Positions 54,985 to 64,000 of a stretch of 64,000 nt of DNA are shown here, one piece after another. The DNA comes from Linderina pennispora. Its lineage: Eukaryota > Kickxellomycota > Kickxellomycetes > Kickxellales > Kickxellaceae. The notes beneath the pieces were generated by a model. The model did no database searches. It was given only the letters and a program-made list of their open reading frames with translations, and was not told where the DNA came from. The stretch spans positions 62,001 through 126,000 of the forward strand of contig NW_024468257.1 in the NCBI RefSeq assembly GCF_002104995.1, given 5' to 3'. Numbering within the stretch: the stretch's first letter is position 1; each line of letters opens with the position of its first letter. The position numbers and the translations under genes were made by a program.

Positions 54985-56925
54985 TTACAGGATGCGGACG
55001 ACCAGCTCCGGGTTGAGCGCAGTCAGAACGCCGGCCAGCTGGTCGATGTTGTCGTGGTCCTCGCGGTTGATGGAGCGGAACGCCAGCTCCTCGAGATCCG
55101 GGAACAGGCCCAGGAACTCGGTGAAGTCGGCCGAGTGCAAATCCGGGTGGTATCCAGTAATGGTGGCCGACAGCAACGAGTGGTTCTTGCCGGCAAACGC
55201 CTCCTTGAACTTCTTCTTCTCCTCTTCCCATCCGCTGCCCTCCAGGTTGTGGGCGACGTTCGGGTTGAACCTTCCCGTGTCGATGTGCAGGTTGTTGGGC
55301 TTACCGGCAGCTGGGCTCTTTGCCCCAGCAGCGCTGGGTGGCAAGGCAAACTGGTCAGGCAGCTGGAACTCGAGCTGCTCGACACCCGGCATAAACGCCA
55401 GGATCTTGAGCACCGACACAAAGTCCATCTGGATGCACGGCACAGCAAACAGCTTGAGGTCGGGGCGGGCAGCCAAGGGCGGCTTGGCCATGGCCAGGGC
55501 AATCTGGTCGCCGAGCGCATACGGCTTCTTGCCCTTGAGTCTCAGCATCGAGCGCACCTCAAAGTGCCGCAGCGACTGCAGCTGCGTGGCCAGCTTGACC
55601 AAGGTCGCAGCGCTCAGGCCGTCCGGGTACTCCTCGCCAGCCTCGAATCCGGGCGCAGGCAGAATGGCCAGGATCTCCAGGTTGGGCATAAACTTGAGCA
55701 GTAGTGGCGCATGGTGGTCGCTGAAGAACGGCAGCTGCAGGCGCTTGAGCGCAGTCCACCGCGAGTCCCACAGCTGGCCAAACTTCTCGCCCATCGGCAG
55801 CGTGTTGTCCAGCGCCGGCGAGTGCTCGATGATCAGACTGGTCAGGTCGGGGAAGCGGGCGGCGGAAATCGGCAAGCCCGTCAGCTCGTCGTACAGCGAC
55901 GCCATCTTCAAGTGCAGGTGCTGCAGCCCTTTGCCGAGCTCCAGGCGGCCAGGCGAGTACTGCAGCTGGGTGGTTGGCAGCCCCAATGCATTCCGGTCAA
56001 TGCAGTTCAGAATCGCCCGGATGTGCTTCAGGCGGCAGTTGACAATTGTCAGGGTGCGTGGCGCCAGCACAGGCGTGGCCAGCGCCAGCGTCAGGTACTT
56101 GTACTTTGTGTAGGTCTCGGCCTTATTCATCGAGTCCATCGACATCACCACGTGCTCCAGGTACCGGCACCGGTGCTCGTAGAACTGCTGCACGGCGGGC
56201 GTCGGCGACAGCAGCTCGGGCACCTGCGCGATGATGTCAGTCGCCTGGTTGCGCTCCTGCACGGTCTTGAGCTTGTGGATTGAAAACACCTCCAGCCGCG
56301 CCGGCAGCATCTGCCACACGCGGTAGTCGACAAGGTTCGGGAACATGTCCGACTCGCACAGGATCTTGTGCCAGGAGATGCTGAACCGGTTCGGCTCCGG
56401 CTCCCACGTGCTGTACTCGAGCGACACATGCGTCACTGCCGGCCACCCGAGGTTCAGGCACGCCGTGATATCCGCGCCATACGGCGACTCGACTGGCAGA
56501 TTCCACACCGACAGCATGGTGATGTGCTCGCGGTACAGCTCGTGCTGCTGCCGCACCGAGTTGAACCCGCCAAAGTTCATCCAGTAGCCGACTTCGAATA
56601 CCGGCACGCAGTTCTCGACGAAGATTTCGGGCACCGGCGGCAGGCTCGCGATGTCCTTGGCTACATTGAACGACAGGTTCTTGTCGCGCAGTAGCGAGGT
56701 GTGCCGGAACAGCCGCGCCTGCACCTGCGACCCTTCGTCCTGCTTGCCGGGCCCGTCCTCTTGCGGCGATGGCATCACGTAGCTGACACGGGTGGCCCGG
56801 TCTGGCACCTGGCTGTTTCCTGCCTGCTGCTGCTGCTGCTCCTGCTGCTGATTAGCAGTCTCGTAGGTATACTCATCTGGCGCCGCGGGCATGGCGTAGG
56901 TGGAGGCCTGTGGATACTCGGACAT
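54985..56925 (-). CDS. Large LRR-like protein of unknown function
   Basis: 646 aa, single exon. The N-terminal about 60 residues are Gln-rich (QQQEQQQQQ). The rest reads as irregular leucine-rich repeats (LPARLEVFSIHKL, PRTLTIVNCRLKHIRAIL, FPDLTSLIIEHSP, MPNLEILAILPAPG, FPDLEELAFRS), like the F-box/LRR-type proteins common in early fungi, but no F-box is seen. Function not recognised. A TATATATAAA element lies only about 4 nt before the ATG; if it is the TATA box, translation would have to start at Met12 or later, otherwise it is an AT-rich leader. Confidence 0.78.
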   Translation of the reverse strand: MSEYPQASTYAMPAAPDEYTYETANQQQEQQQQQAGNSQVPDRATRVSYVMPSPQEDGPGKQDEGSQVQARLFRHTSLLRDKNLSFNVAKDIASLPPVPEIFVENCVPVFEVGYWMNFGGFNSVRQQHELYREHITMLSVWNLPVESPYGADITACLNLGWPAVTHVSLEYSTWEPEPNRFSISWHKILCESDMFPNLVDYRVWQMLPARLEVFSIHKLKTVQERNQATDIIAQVPELLSPTPAVQQFYEHRCRYLEHVVMSMDSMNKAETYTKYKYLTLALATPVLAPRTLTIVNCRLKHIRAILNCIDRNALGLPTTQLQYSPGRLELGKGLQHLHLKMASLYDELTGLPISAARFPDLTSLIIEHSPALDNTLPMGEKFGQLWDSRWTALKRLQLPFFSDHHAPLLLKFMPNLEILAILPAPGFEAGEEYPDGLSAATLVKLATQLQSLRHFEVRSMLRLKGKKPYALGDQIALAMAKPPLAARPDLKLFAVPCIQMDFVSVLKILAFMPGVEQLEFQLPDQFALPPSAAGAKSPAAGKPNNLHIDTGRFNPNVAHNLEGSGWEEEKKKFKEAFAGKNHSLLSATITGYHPDLHSADFTEFLGLFPDLEELAFRSINREDHDNIDQLAGVLTALNPELVVRIL

Positions 56926-57297
56926 GATTTATATATACGTAGCCACCCAGAGATGTGGATATGGATAAAGGCTGAGGGAAATAATAGTAGAGAAAAAGTG
57001 AGCAGCGGAGGCAAAAGGGACAAGCTGCCGGGTCTACCTCTTGAATAAATATTGCCCCGCCGCGCAGAAGCAAGAATACAAAAACGGGGGCTGTCAGCGA
57101 CGCGAGGTGCAGAAAAATCAGCACGAAATGCGCTGTTGTTTTTCTGTTCTTTAGCGTGACAATCGAGGTCGACACTTGCAGGGACATGCATGTCAGCAAT
57201 GTATTTTTAGCCCACCGCCTTTTAAACCGCGATAGCTACACTGAGAGATTAGCCCAGAACCAGGCCATATCAATAATAGCTTGAGCAGCCTGCAGGC
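56926..57297. other. Intergenic, 372 bp
   Basis: Promoter of the LRR-like gene and 3' flank of YRB30. Only the TATATATA run at about 56928-56938 stands out. Confidence 0.4.
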
Positions 57298-58820
57298 TCA
57301 CAGCCGGCGGGGGCTACCGACTGCCGACTGCTCTTTGCTGGCCAGCACCGAGCTGCGCGACCTCTGCGGCGTAGCCGCCAGCGACTGAGCGCCAGGAATG
57401 CGCATGGCGACGTTGGTCTCAACAGGCGCATCAGTCAGATACAGCCTCAGCTTCTCGTCGGGTACCTCGAGGTGCGACATCTGCTCGCTCATCTCGACAG
57501 CTGCCAGGCGCACCATGTACTCCAGCAGGCTCAAGATGCACTTCCGCCACTCTTGCGCCAGGAATTCGACTGGCCGCGCCAGGTCTGCATACTCCAAGTC
57601 CTGCGACCCCACTATTGGGCCGCTGTTTACATCAGCACCTGCCCCAATGCTGCAAGATGACTCGAGAGCATCGCCTAGGGCGTCGATCTTTTCCGATGAC
57701 GACGCTGGCGACGGCTCGGCAGAGTCGTCCTCAGAGTCGCTGTCGCTCTCCGAGCCGTCAGGTGCATCGTCGGCCTCGTCCAGCACCTCCAGCGCGTACC
57801 ACTTGTCAACCTGCGACTCTCGGATGGTCTGTGCGTCTTCTTCGCCTTCGTCGCTCTCACCATCGTAATTTCTGCCTGCTCCGGTCTGGAAATGCACCAC
57901 CAGCACTGGCGAGTTCGACTCCTCGATGTTGAGCAGCGAGCCCGCCGACGTATAGTGCATGTTGGCAATGCTGTCCAGTCGCATGCGCATGACTCGCCCG
58001 GGCTTCACCGTGCTGCCCGCCGCCAGAGTAACCTTGTCACTGGCTTCCTCGTCCTCGTGGTACCTGCCGTCATTCAGATCCTCAATGATCCGCAGCTCGT
58101 ACTGCAGTGCATCAGCCGCCTCCTTATCATCGGCCGGCACCCGCCACAGCTCCGCCTGGCACTTTGCGTATTCCTCCTTCCACGTGAAGTCGTTCCGTGT
58201 CTTTGGTCTCACAGAGCCCACAAACAGGCTATACAGCCTCAGTGAAAACGGCTCACCCACCAGCACCTCCTTCTTCGCCCTGTTCGCCTCAAACCGGCCC
58301 GTCGTCCGGGACAACAGTACTGATGCCTGCATCAGCCGCCCCGGTGACACGCCTGCTGGCATCGCTCCGCCCAAGTGCGCTCCCTGATGTCGTCAGCGCC
58401 AAATTCAGCAGCGGTACAGCTTCCTCAATCTTAGCCAGCAAGCTATTCAAGTCACTCGTGATGCTCTGACCTTAGCTCCGCCCGCTTTGCTCCTGCCGCT
58501 TCCAGCCTTTCTAGCTTTTCGCTAAACTTCACAATATCCCGCCGCAGCCCATGCGTCAGCTGCAAAACGCTCGTCATCGTCGAGTGCCCGCGCGCTGCGA
58601 TGATCTCGATCAGGTCGATGGCTGGCGTCACAATGCGCAGCTTGGAGGCAAAGCGGGAGCGTAGTTGATCCAGCTCGGATGGCCCCTTGGAGGAGAGCTC
58701 TGGCAGGCTCTTGACGTATTCGGTGACGCGCTTCATAGCGATCGAACTGGCAGCACCGAATGCTGCCTTGCCGACCAGCTTGACGGTTTGCATGGCAAGG
58801 CTGGAAAAGAGTTCGTCCAT
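57298..58820 (-). CDS. YRB30: YRB30 family Ran-GTP-binding protein; reading frame broken twice
   Basis: ATG 58820. Yrb30 is a fungal Ran-GTP binder linked to nuclear transport. Family signals: LAMQTVKLVGKAAFGAAS...AMKRVTEYV at the start, ATPAIDLIEIIAARGH-like VTPAIDLIEIIAARG, then IEEAVPLLNLALTTSGSA, MPAGVSPGRLMQAS, DFTWKEEYAKCQAELWRV, DLNDGRYHEDEE, SNSPVLVVHFQ. The homologous protein continues smoothly across three frames: frame changes lie at about 58463 and 58373-58374. Both shift the frame the same way and both are mended by one added GC. No intron fits, since the middle piece is itself conserved. Shares a 233-bp divergent promoter with APC7. Confidence 0.8.
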
Positions 58821-59053
58821 TTGAGGGTGGCTGAATTGGGGTGTTAGAGTACAGGAAAATGTCGTGCATTAGGACAACAAGGACCGAAGCGGCTGCATCG
58901 CGAACCAGCACCAGCCGGCTTGTCGTAAACAAAGCAGATGCTGTGATCAAAATCACTCTGGGTGCGGCTCAAATCTATCACGCCTTTGTTGCTTTCGCGT
59001 TGCTTGTGTCTCTAGCCCCTGCTTCCTATTTTTGCTTTTTCATTTACGTTCCA

Positions 59054-60722
59054 ATGGCTACCAGCCGCGCAATTACCGAGGCGGTAGAGCAGCTGCTAGA
59101 CAGCGACCTGTGCGACTCTGCGCTGCAGCTGGCCGAGCTTGAATGCACGCCGCGCCTGGCCGACCCTACTCTGCCAATAGCCGAGCGGCTGCAGTTGCTC
59201 GATACTCTCAGCAAAAGCCAGCAAAGCAACAGGCACTATCGCCGTGCGCTAATGACCCTAACAAAGTTTGTCTCTGGCCCCGCCCGTGCCCAACTGTCCC
59301 GCGACCAGCTCGAAGGCGTGGCGCGCGACATCGCCAATATCCGCTGGCAGCTGAAGGAGTACGACATGTGCCTTGCGCAGCTGCGTCAGATCCCCACAAA
59401 GCACAGGCGTGTGCAAGACATTGCACGGATGGCAAAATGTGCGGCACTGGTGAATAGCCCGGATGCTGCAGACCTGCACGAAGCGCTGCTGGAAGCCCAG
59501 CCGAATGCTGTCGAGGCGTATGCATATCTGAATTCGGCGAGGGGGACTGCTGAGCGGCCAACACCATATATAGGCCGATGGCAATGCGTACCATGATGTG
59601 AAGAGCCTGACGGTTGCAAACAGCCTGGTTGCAAGGCTTGCCTATGCGGAGGCGATCAAGGAGTTCCAAAAGATGCTGAGGAGACACCGGGACTCAGCAC
59701 CGCTCCTGGCGCAGCAGGCAACCTGCCACTATATGCTGAACGATGTGAGGAAGGCGCGGGACACTGTACGAGAAGGCGCTGCTGGTGGATCCATCGCTGA
59801 TGCTCGAGATGGGAACATATTCAGACCTGCTGCAGTCGTGCGACCAAGACGCATACTCCGTGTACCAGCTTGGCACCGAGTTGCTCAAGACCGACGAGAC
59901 ACGGCCCGAGGGCTGGGTGGCCATGGCGCGGTATCTGATGATGGCTGGCCAAATGCAGGAGGCGCTGGCAATTGTGTGGAAGGCGCAGACGCTGGCTCCC
60001 GATTCAGCCGATGCATTCTACGCCGAAGGAGCCATCCAAATGGCATCGGAGTGCCCCGAAGAAGCTGCCGAGGCGTATCTGAAAGCACACAGCCTGAGGC
60101 GCAGTGCTCTGACATACCGCGGTATAATGGATGCGTATTTGCAGTGTGGGCGGTACAAGGACGCGTTTGTTGTCGCCAAGGAAGCGGCAGAGCTGATGCC
60201 GAACCATGCAGGCACCCTGGCCATGATCGGTCGAGTCCTGTCACACAGCCCCGAGAGCTACGACAGGGCTGTTGCTCTGCTGAAGTCGGCGCTTCAGATT
60301 GACCGGCGGTGTGCCGGATGCTGTCGAAGCGCTAGCATCGCTGTACGGGTCGACTGGGCAGCACTCCGAAGCCATTGCCATGATGGAAAAGTTTCTGCCC
60401 GAGAACGAGTCCGACGCACTGTACACAGTGTACGCCGACATCCTGACGCTGGCCAACGAGCTGCCGAGAGCAGCAGGAAACCTATGCGGTGGCACTGGAT
60501 ATGAATCCAAACAACGAACGAGCACGGATTGGGCTAGATCGTGTGGACCGCTTGATGCATCCAGATACAGAGAGGACCCAAGAGGAGCTTGATGATGAGA
60601 TTGGCGAGCCGATCGACGAGCCTTTGCCGCCGAGCGACCAGGACGATATGATGCTGGCCATGATGCGCGAGGAGCAGGGCTCGCCACTCGGCCGCAGTTT
60701 TACCGATAGCGATGTGCTGTAG
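59054..60722 (+). CDS. APC7: APC7-like anaphase-promoting complex TPR subunit; frame broken four times
   Basis: ATG 59054 (MATSRAITEAVEQLL), ending DSDVL at 60722. TPR arrays run through the whole protein: LQLLDTLSKSQQSNRHYRRAL, VANSLVARLAYAEAIKEFQKML, ARDT/LYEKALLVDPSLMLEMGTYSDLL, RPEGWVAMARYLMMAGQMQEAL, DAVEALASLYGSTGQHSEAI, YAVALDMNPNNERARIGLDR. APC7 is a scaffold subunit of the cell-cycle ubiquitin ligase APC/C; it is missing from budding yeast but found in animals and early fungi. Frame changes lie at about 59575, 59764, 60314 and 60474. All go the same way and all are mended by one GC. About 556 codons when read through. Confidence 0.78.
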
Positions 60723-60827
60723 CCGGTGCACCCCATATGTCTGTGAGTGGCCACTACAGAGGGCATTGCTTACGCTTGTAATATATGATGGAGATGGCTT
60801 CGACATTTCGTCTTGCTGCTACTTATA

Positions 60828-62018
60828 ATGCCAGAGCCATATCTTTACCAATACCATATCTCGGATAATGCTATTCAGACGCAGTGCCTGGCCATGCGGC
60901 TCGCCCGAGGAAGATGGCAATTTTTACAAGTCTGTCAAATGGTCGCCCGATGGGACATCGCTGGCCGCGCATGCCGAGGACAACGCATTACACATATACA
61001 ACGTCTGCGATATAGTGGATAGCATTGCGCAGGGCAGCGTCTCGGCAGATACAGAGTGCCGACAGATATCGCCAGCCTGCTGCAATCCCACATGCCGAAC
61101 GCTTCATTGATTTCTCGTGGTACCCATACATGCACCACGCCACACCGTCTACCTGCTGCCTTGTGGAATCAACACGCGACCACCCACTGCACTTGCGCGA
61201 CACCAACTACGGGTCTGTACGCGCACACTACGCGGCCTACGACTCGAAGGAGGTTCTAATGACCGCCAACTGCACACTTATTCTCGCCTGACGGTAGCCG
61301 CATATACGCCGGATATCAAAGGAGCATCGGGAGTGTTTGATACTCAACGCGCCGGATTGCCCATCTCCCTGGATAGCACCTCTCCAACACGACGCAGCAA
61401 AGACGGGGTGCGCGGGATAATCTCCTGCCTTGCCTTTTCGCCGACGTCGCAAGTGCTTGCATGCGGGTCGTTCAGCGGCCAGATAAGTCCTGCGCTCTGC
61501 AGACTCCACCTACAGCTTCTGTATGGCCTGTGCCAGCTGAATATGCCGGTCCAGGGTGTTGCCCATCTGCAGTGGTCGCCTAACGGCATGCTTTTGTGGG
61601 CAGCGCCGCGGCAGTCACGACATATTGTTGCCTGGGACGTGCGGGATTTGCGTGGGCCCGTACGCAGTCGTTGAACGCCCGGCAACGACACAGCAGAGGA
61701 TGGCGTTTGACTTTGACAGCCATGGGCAGGTTCCTTGTTGCCTGGACAGATGGATGGCTCGCTGGCATTCCATGACATATGTGGGCTGGACAGCGCCGAG
61801 GACAGAGGCGTGGCAAGGGTTCCTGGCCCATGACGACTTGGTTGCTGGGGTTGCATGCCATCCGCACTACGCACTGCTGGCGACAGGCTGCGGGCCAGCG
61901 CAGGTTTTCCGACTATGGTGACGACGAGGCTGCGGCGGCGGGGCGTAGCGTGTGCTCGCCCAGCCTCAAACTTTGGTCGCTGGGCGCCCAGTATTTTGAG
62001 CGCGAAATCCAGGCTTAA
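60828..62018 (+). CDS. WRAP53: WRAP53/TCAB1 (Swt21-like) WD40 protein; frame broken about nine times
   Basis: ATG 60828, ending EIQA at 62018. WD40 blocks follow the WRAP53/TCAB1 order: FYKSVKWSPDGTSLAAHAED, FIDFSWYPYMHHATPSTCCLVE, STRDHPLHLRD, RAHYAAYDSKEV, LFSPDGSRIYAGY, GIISCLAFSPTSQVLACGSF, GVAHLQWSPNGMLLW, HIVAWDVRDLRG, TTQQRMAFDFDSHGQ, GVACHPHYALLATG, LKLWSL. The animal protein binds CAB-box RNAs and telomerase RNA; yeast Swt21 is spliceosome-linked. Frame changes lie at about 60904, 61095, 61273, 61333, 61665, 61729, 61744, 61818 and 61891, each mended by one GC. Read through, the gene looks complete at about 400 codons. Confidence 0.82.
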
Positions 62019-62131
62019 AATATTTTCCAGCTAGACTCTCTCCTCTCGTTCTCGTTTCTCGTTTGTTACTATAGCTCCCTCCTTTACATTCTGCTCCTTG
62101 CAAGACTTGCAGCCCTCATTTCGTCGCAATT

Positions 62132-63400
62132 ATGACCGTGGAAAGCGTTACAGAGGTACAGAGAAGGATGCCAGCAAAGCCCCTGTCTTCGCAGCTCTCT
62201 AGACAGCCAAGGGCGCATACTGGAGTCGCACAGTAACACGCTGGTTGAAATTTGCATGCATTTCACAGGTCGCTAAGAGCCAGCTTTCGCCCTGTAGCCA
62301 ATGCCTCCAAATGACCTGACGCGGCTTAGCCAGTTCATGGCCGACTGCATGAGCATAGGTGCCTTGAAGGTAAGACAGCGACATTCTGTTGTTTTCCAGC
62401 AGCCCCTGCTAGTCACAGGGTCAGCTGAGAGACCAAGCACTGGCAGCTTATTGCGGTGTATTTTGTCTGCTTGTAGGGCTTTGCACATTTTACAATGTAT
62501 ATTCGCAGCCGTGAGGAGGTCATAATGCGTATCTACCGCCGCGATGGAGTGTCCAAGCAGACTAAACCGCCAGTCTCGAGCCTAACCATATGCGATTACG
62601 TGTAAGTGCATGCCAGGCATGAGCTGCGTGATATGCGGTGGCACTGAATGCCTACCCTGATAGCAAAACCCTAATGCCTATCCTATCCCGGAAAACTCTA
62701 ATTGTAGCGACAAGATCCAGGCCACCGATGAGACAAAGCAAATGTGAGTTGCCCCAGGCACATTGGGTGCTGCATGAGCTGCATGAACCTATCCCCTCCC
62801 AAAATGAGATGCATGCATTTGCGTGCAAGTCAATATCCCGCAACAATGTGTTTTTGCTCAATGTGCTCACCCACAGGGGATGTATCTGTAGGATGAATGA
62901 GGCCAAGAAAGACATGGAGCAGCCGTTTGACATGTCAGACAAGAACCTCGAAGGACGATAAGGACGGGATCAGCTTCATGCTTGCCGGTTACCCGCGGTA
63001 CCGGTGTCCGTATGTCTGGCCCAAGACGGACCACGAATCGCTCCTACATACTGGCCGCAACCAGCGCCTGGGGCGCGACCTGCCGCTGAAGATGGAGACT
63101 GGTTGAGACGTGGCGGGTGTTTGACATCCGGCCCTGGGATATTTTGGTAGAGCTCATAGTTACTGCGGTGAACCCACCCCCGGAGAACCCGTTCCTGGTA
63201 GGACCACGACTACTTCGATGCACTGCCAATCGAGGAACGTGTGGTAGTGACTGGCGCGATGCTGGAGTTCCAGCGCCGGATCTACCTGAGACACTACTAC
63301 TTCAGCAACATGGTGTTGGATGACATCAAGAAGCTGCAGCATAGGCACTTCCGCGACATCAACACACTGCGCGAGTACCAAGCAGTCCTATGTCATTCCG
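62132..63400 (+). CDS. Unrecognised conserved-looking gene, five exons, frame broken three or four times
   Basis: Exons: 62132-62155, 62298-62369, 62477-62601, 62708-62743 and 62892 to about 63400. Donors GTACAG, GTAAGA, GTAAGT, GTGAGT; acceptors all TAG; phases match at every junction. The protein reads MTVESVTE, SQFMADCMSIGALK, GFAHFTMYIRSREEVIMRIY, EAKKDMEQPFDMSDKN, ISFMLAGYPRYRCPYVWPK, ETWRVFDIRPWDILVELIV, DYFDALPIEERVVVTGAMLE, HYYFSNMVLDDIKKLQHRHF. Frame changes at about 62953, 63105 and 63204, perhaps also 63383, fit the same GC loss as neighbours. I do not recognise the family. The dense introns contrast with the intronless genes around it. Confidence 0.6.
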
Positions 63401-63669
63401 TGAAACAAAGTCGTGAGCTAATAGCGGCGCACATGTCTAATACACTGTTGTTATTACATTTGTTCCCAAAAGTGTGGCGATGTAAATGATCTGTGGTATT
63501 TACTCCTGGATGCCTTTGACAGCAAACGACAAAGATACCCCATCGATTAAATGGTTCATTCCTGTCACTGTTCCCTCGACAGCTTGCTGCCGCTGCACGC
63601 TCAAGTTCGTTTCTGCAACCATGCAGTGCATGTTGCAAGACGCTTCCATATGTGACAGCGTTCTGTTTA
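63401..63669. other. Convergent 3' region, about 270 bp
   Basis: Between two convergent genes; no separate gene seen. Confidence 0.35.
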
Positions 63670-64000
63670 TCAGAAGTGGATCGTGGCGTCATGCTGCGGA
63701 GTGGCAATCAGCTTTGAGATCATACTCTGCAGCTCAGCACTGCTCATCTGGCTCAGATCCAGTCGCACCGGCTTTGGTGAACACACGGTCCGTGAGCATG
63801 GTGGGGTCCTTCTCGTTGGCATTGTCGACTTCATCCACACGGTTGGACAAAAAACTTGACAACAACTGCTCTGACCATTCGAAATTGTGCCGATTTTGCT
63901 GCTTGCTGTGGCCGCTGCTGTTGTTGCGAGCTATCAGCCACGGCCGACTCAACGCCAGAGACAAGGACCATGGAGGAGCATATCGATATCGGCTGCTGGA
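63670..64000 (-). CDS. C-terminal part of an unrecognised gene (partial, right edge), frame broken twice
   Basis: Reads from the right edge through VSGVESAVADSSQQQQRPQQ, NFEWSEQLLSSFLSNRVDEV, KDPTMLTDRVFTKA and VRLDLSQMSSAELQSMISKL to a stop at 63672-63670 (ending IHF). Frame changes at about 63888 and 63770 are each mended by one GC. Gln-rich stretch, then helical sequence. Family not recognised. Convergent with the five-exon gene. Confidence 0.5.

Noticed and set aside
54893-56113. Plus-strand open frame of 406 codons
   Set aside because: Antisense to the LRR-like gene; no recognisable motif and Ser/Arg-biased composition.
58373-63889. Programmed +1 frameshifting as an explanation of the frame breaks
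   Set aside because: No shared slippery codon or stop context at the breaks, and the zone is local to neighbouring unrelated genes.

Overview
The window is nuclear DNA from a fungus. It carries fungal hallmark genes (a Ste12-type factor, a Zn2Cys6 factor, an Rga-type LIM-RhoGAP, a Fet3-like oxidase, PBN1, a Pyp-type rhodanese-phosphatase, YRB30). Introns are few and short to medium, with GTAAG-type donors and CTAAC/CTGAC-type branch points, and most genes are intronless. A GC-rich coding style, many Q/H/P/S-rich disordered stretches and a WRAP53-family gene suggest an early-diverging lineage, perhaps Kickxellomycotina. That placement is inference.

Layout. 0-1.6 kb: N-terminal part of a Pyp-type tyrosine phosphatase running off the left edge. 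2.2-17.4 kb: two paralogous genes that each join a BED-like zinc finger to an HpcH/HpaI aldolase domain. One is on the minus strand (2215-4633) with decayed active-site residues, the other on the plus strand (14365-17406) with them kept. Between them lie an FCP1-like phosphatase and about 8.7 kb without recognisable genes. 17.6-27.8 kb: PBN1, a Ste12-like factor, a small secreted peptide and RQC1. 28-32.3 kb: a kinase-like pseudogene, a Gly/Tyr-rich secreted protein and a Fet3-like multicopper oxidase. 34.6-41.5 kb: LIM-C1-RhoGAP, TAF10 and a Zn2Cys6 regulator. 42.6-49.5 kb: a gene-poor stretch with coding relics, a diverged 92-bp repeat, a short CwfJ protein and a small protein ending in a CaaX-like box. 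50.1-57 kb: a ZIP transporter, an Mrc1/Claspin homologue and an LRR-like protein. 57.3-64 kb: YRB30, APC7, a WRAP53-family WD40 gene and two unrecognised genes.

Two things stand out. First, the paired BED-finger/aldolase genes, with a phase-2 intron at the same place between the two modules and one copy degenerate, look like an undescribed chimeric family, possibly DNA-binding proteins with an enzyme-derived sensor domain. Second, from 58.37 kb to the right edge five unrelated genes are broken at about 20 points. Each break shifts the frame the same way, and in each case restoring one GC dinucleotide mends the frame. Upstream genes show none of this. It is either a systematic consensus error (for instance at modified cytosines) or a very unusual mutation pattern, so annotation of the last 5.6 kb must allow for it.

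No tRNA, rRNA, CRISPR array or intact transposon was recognised.
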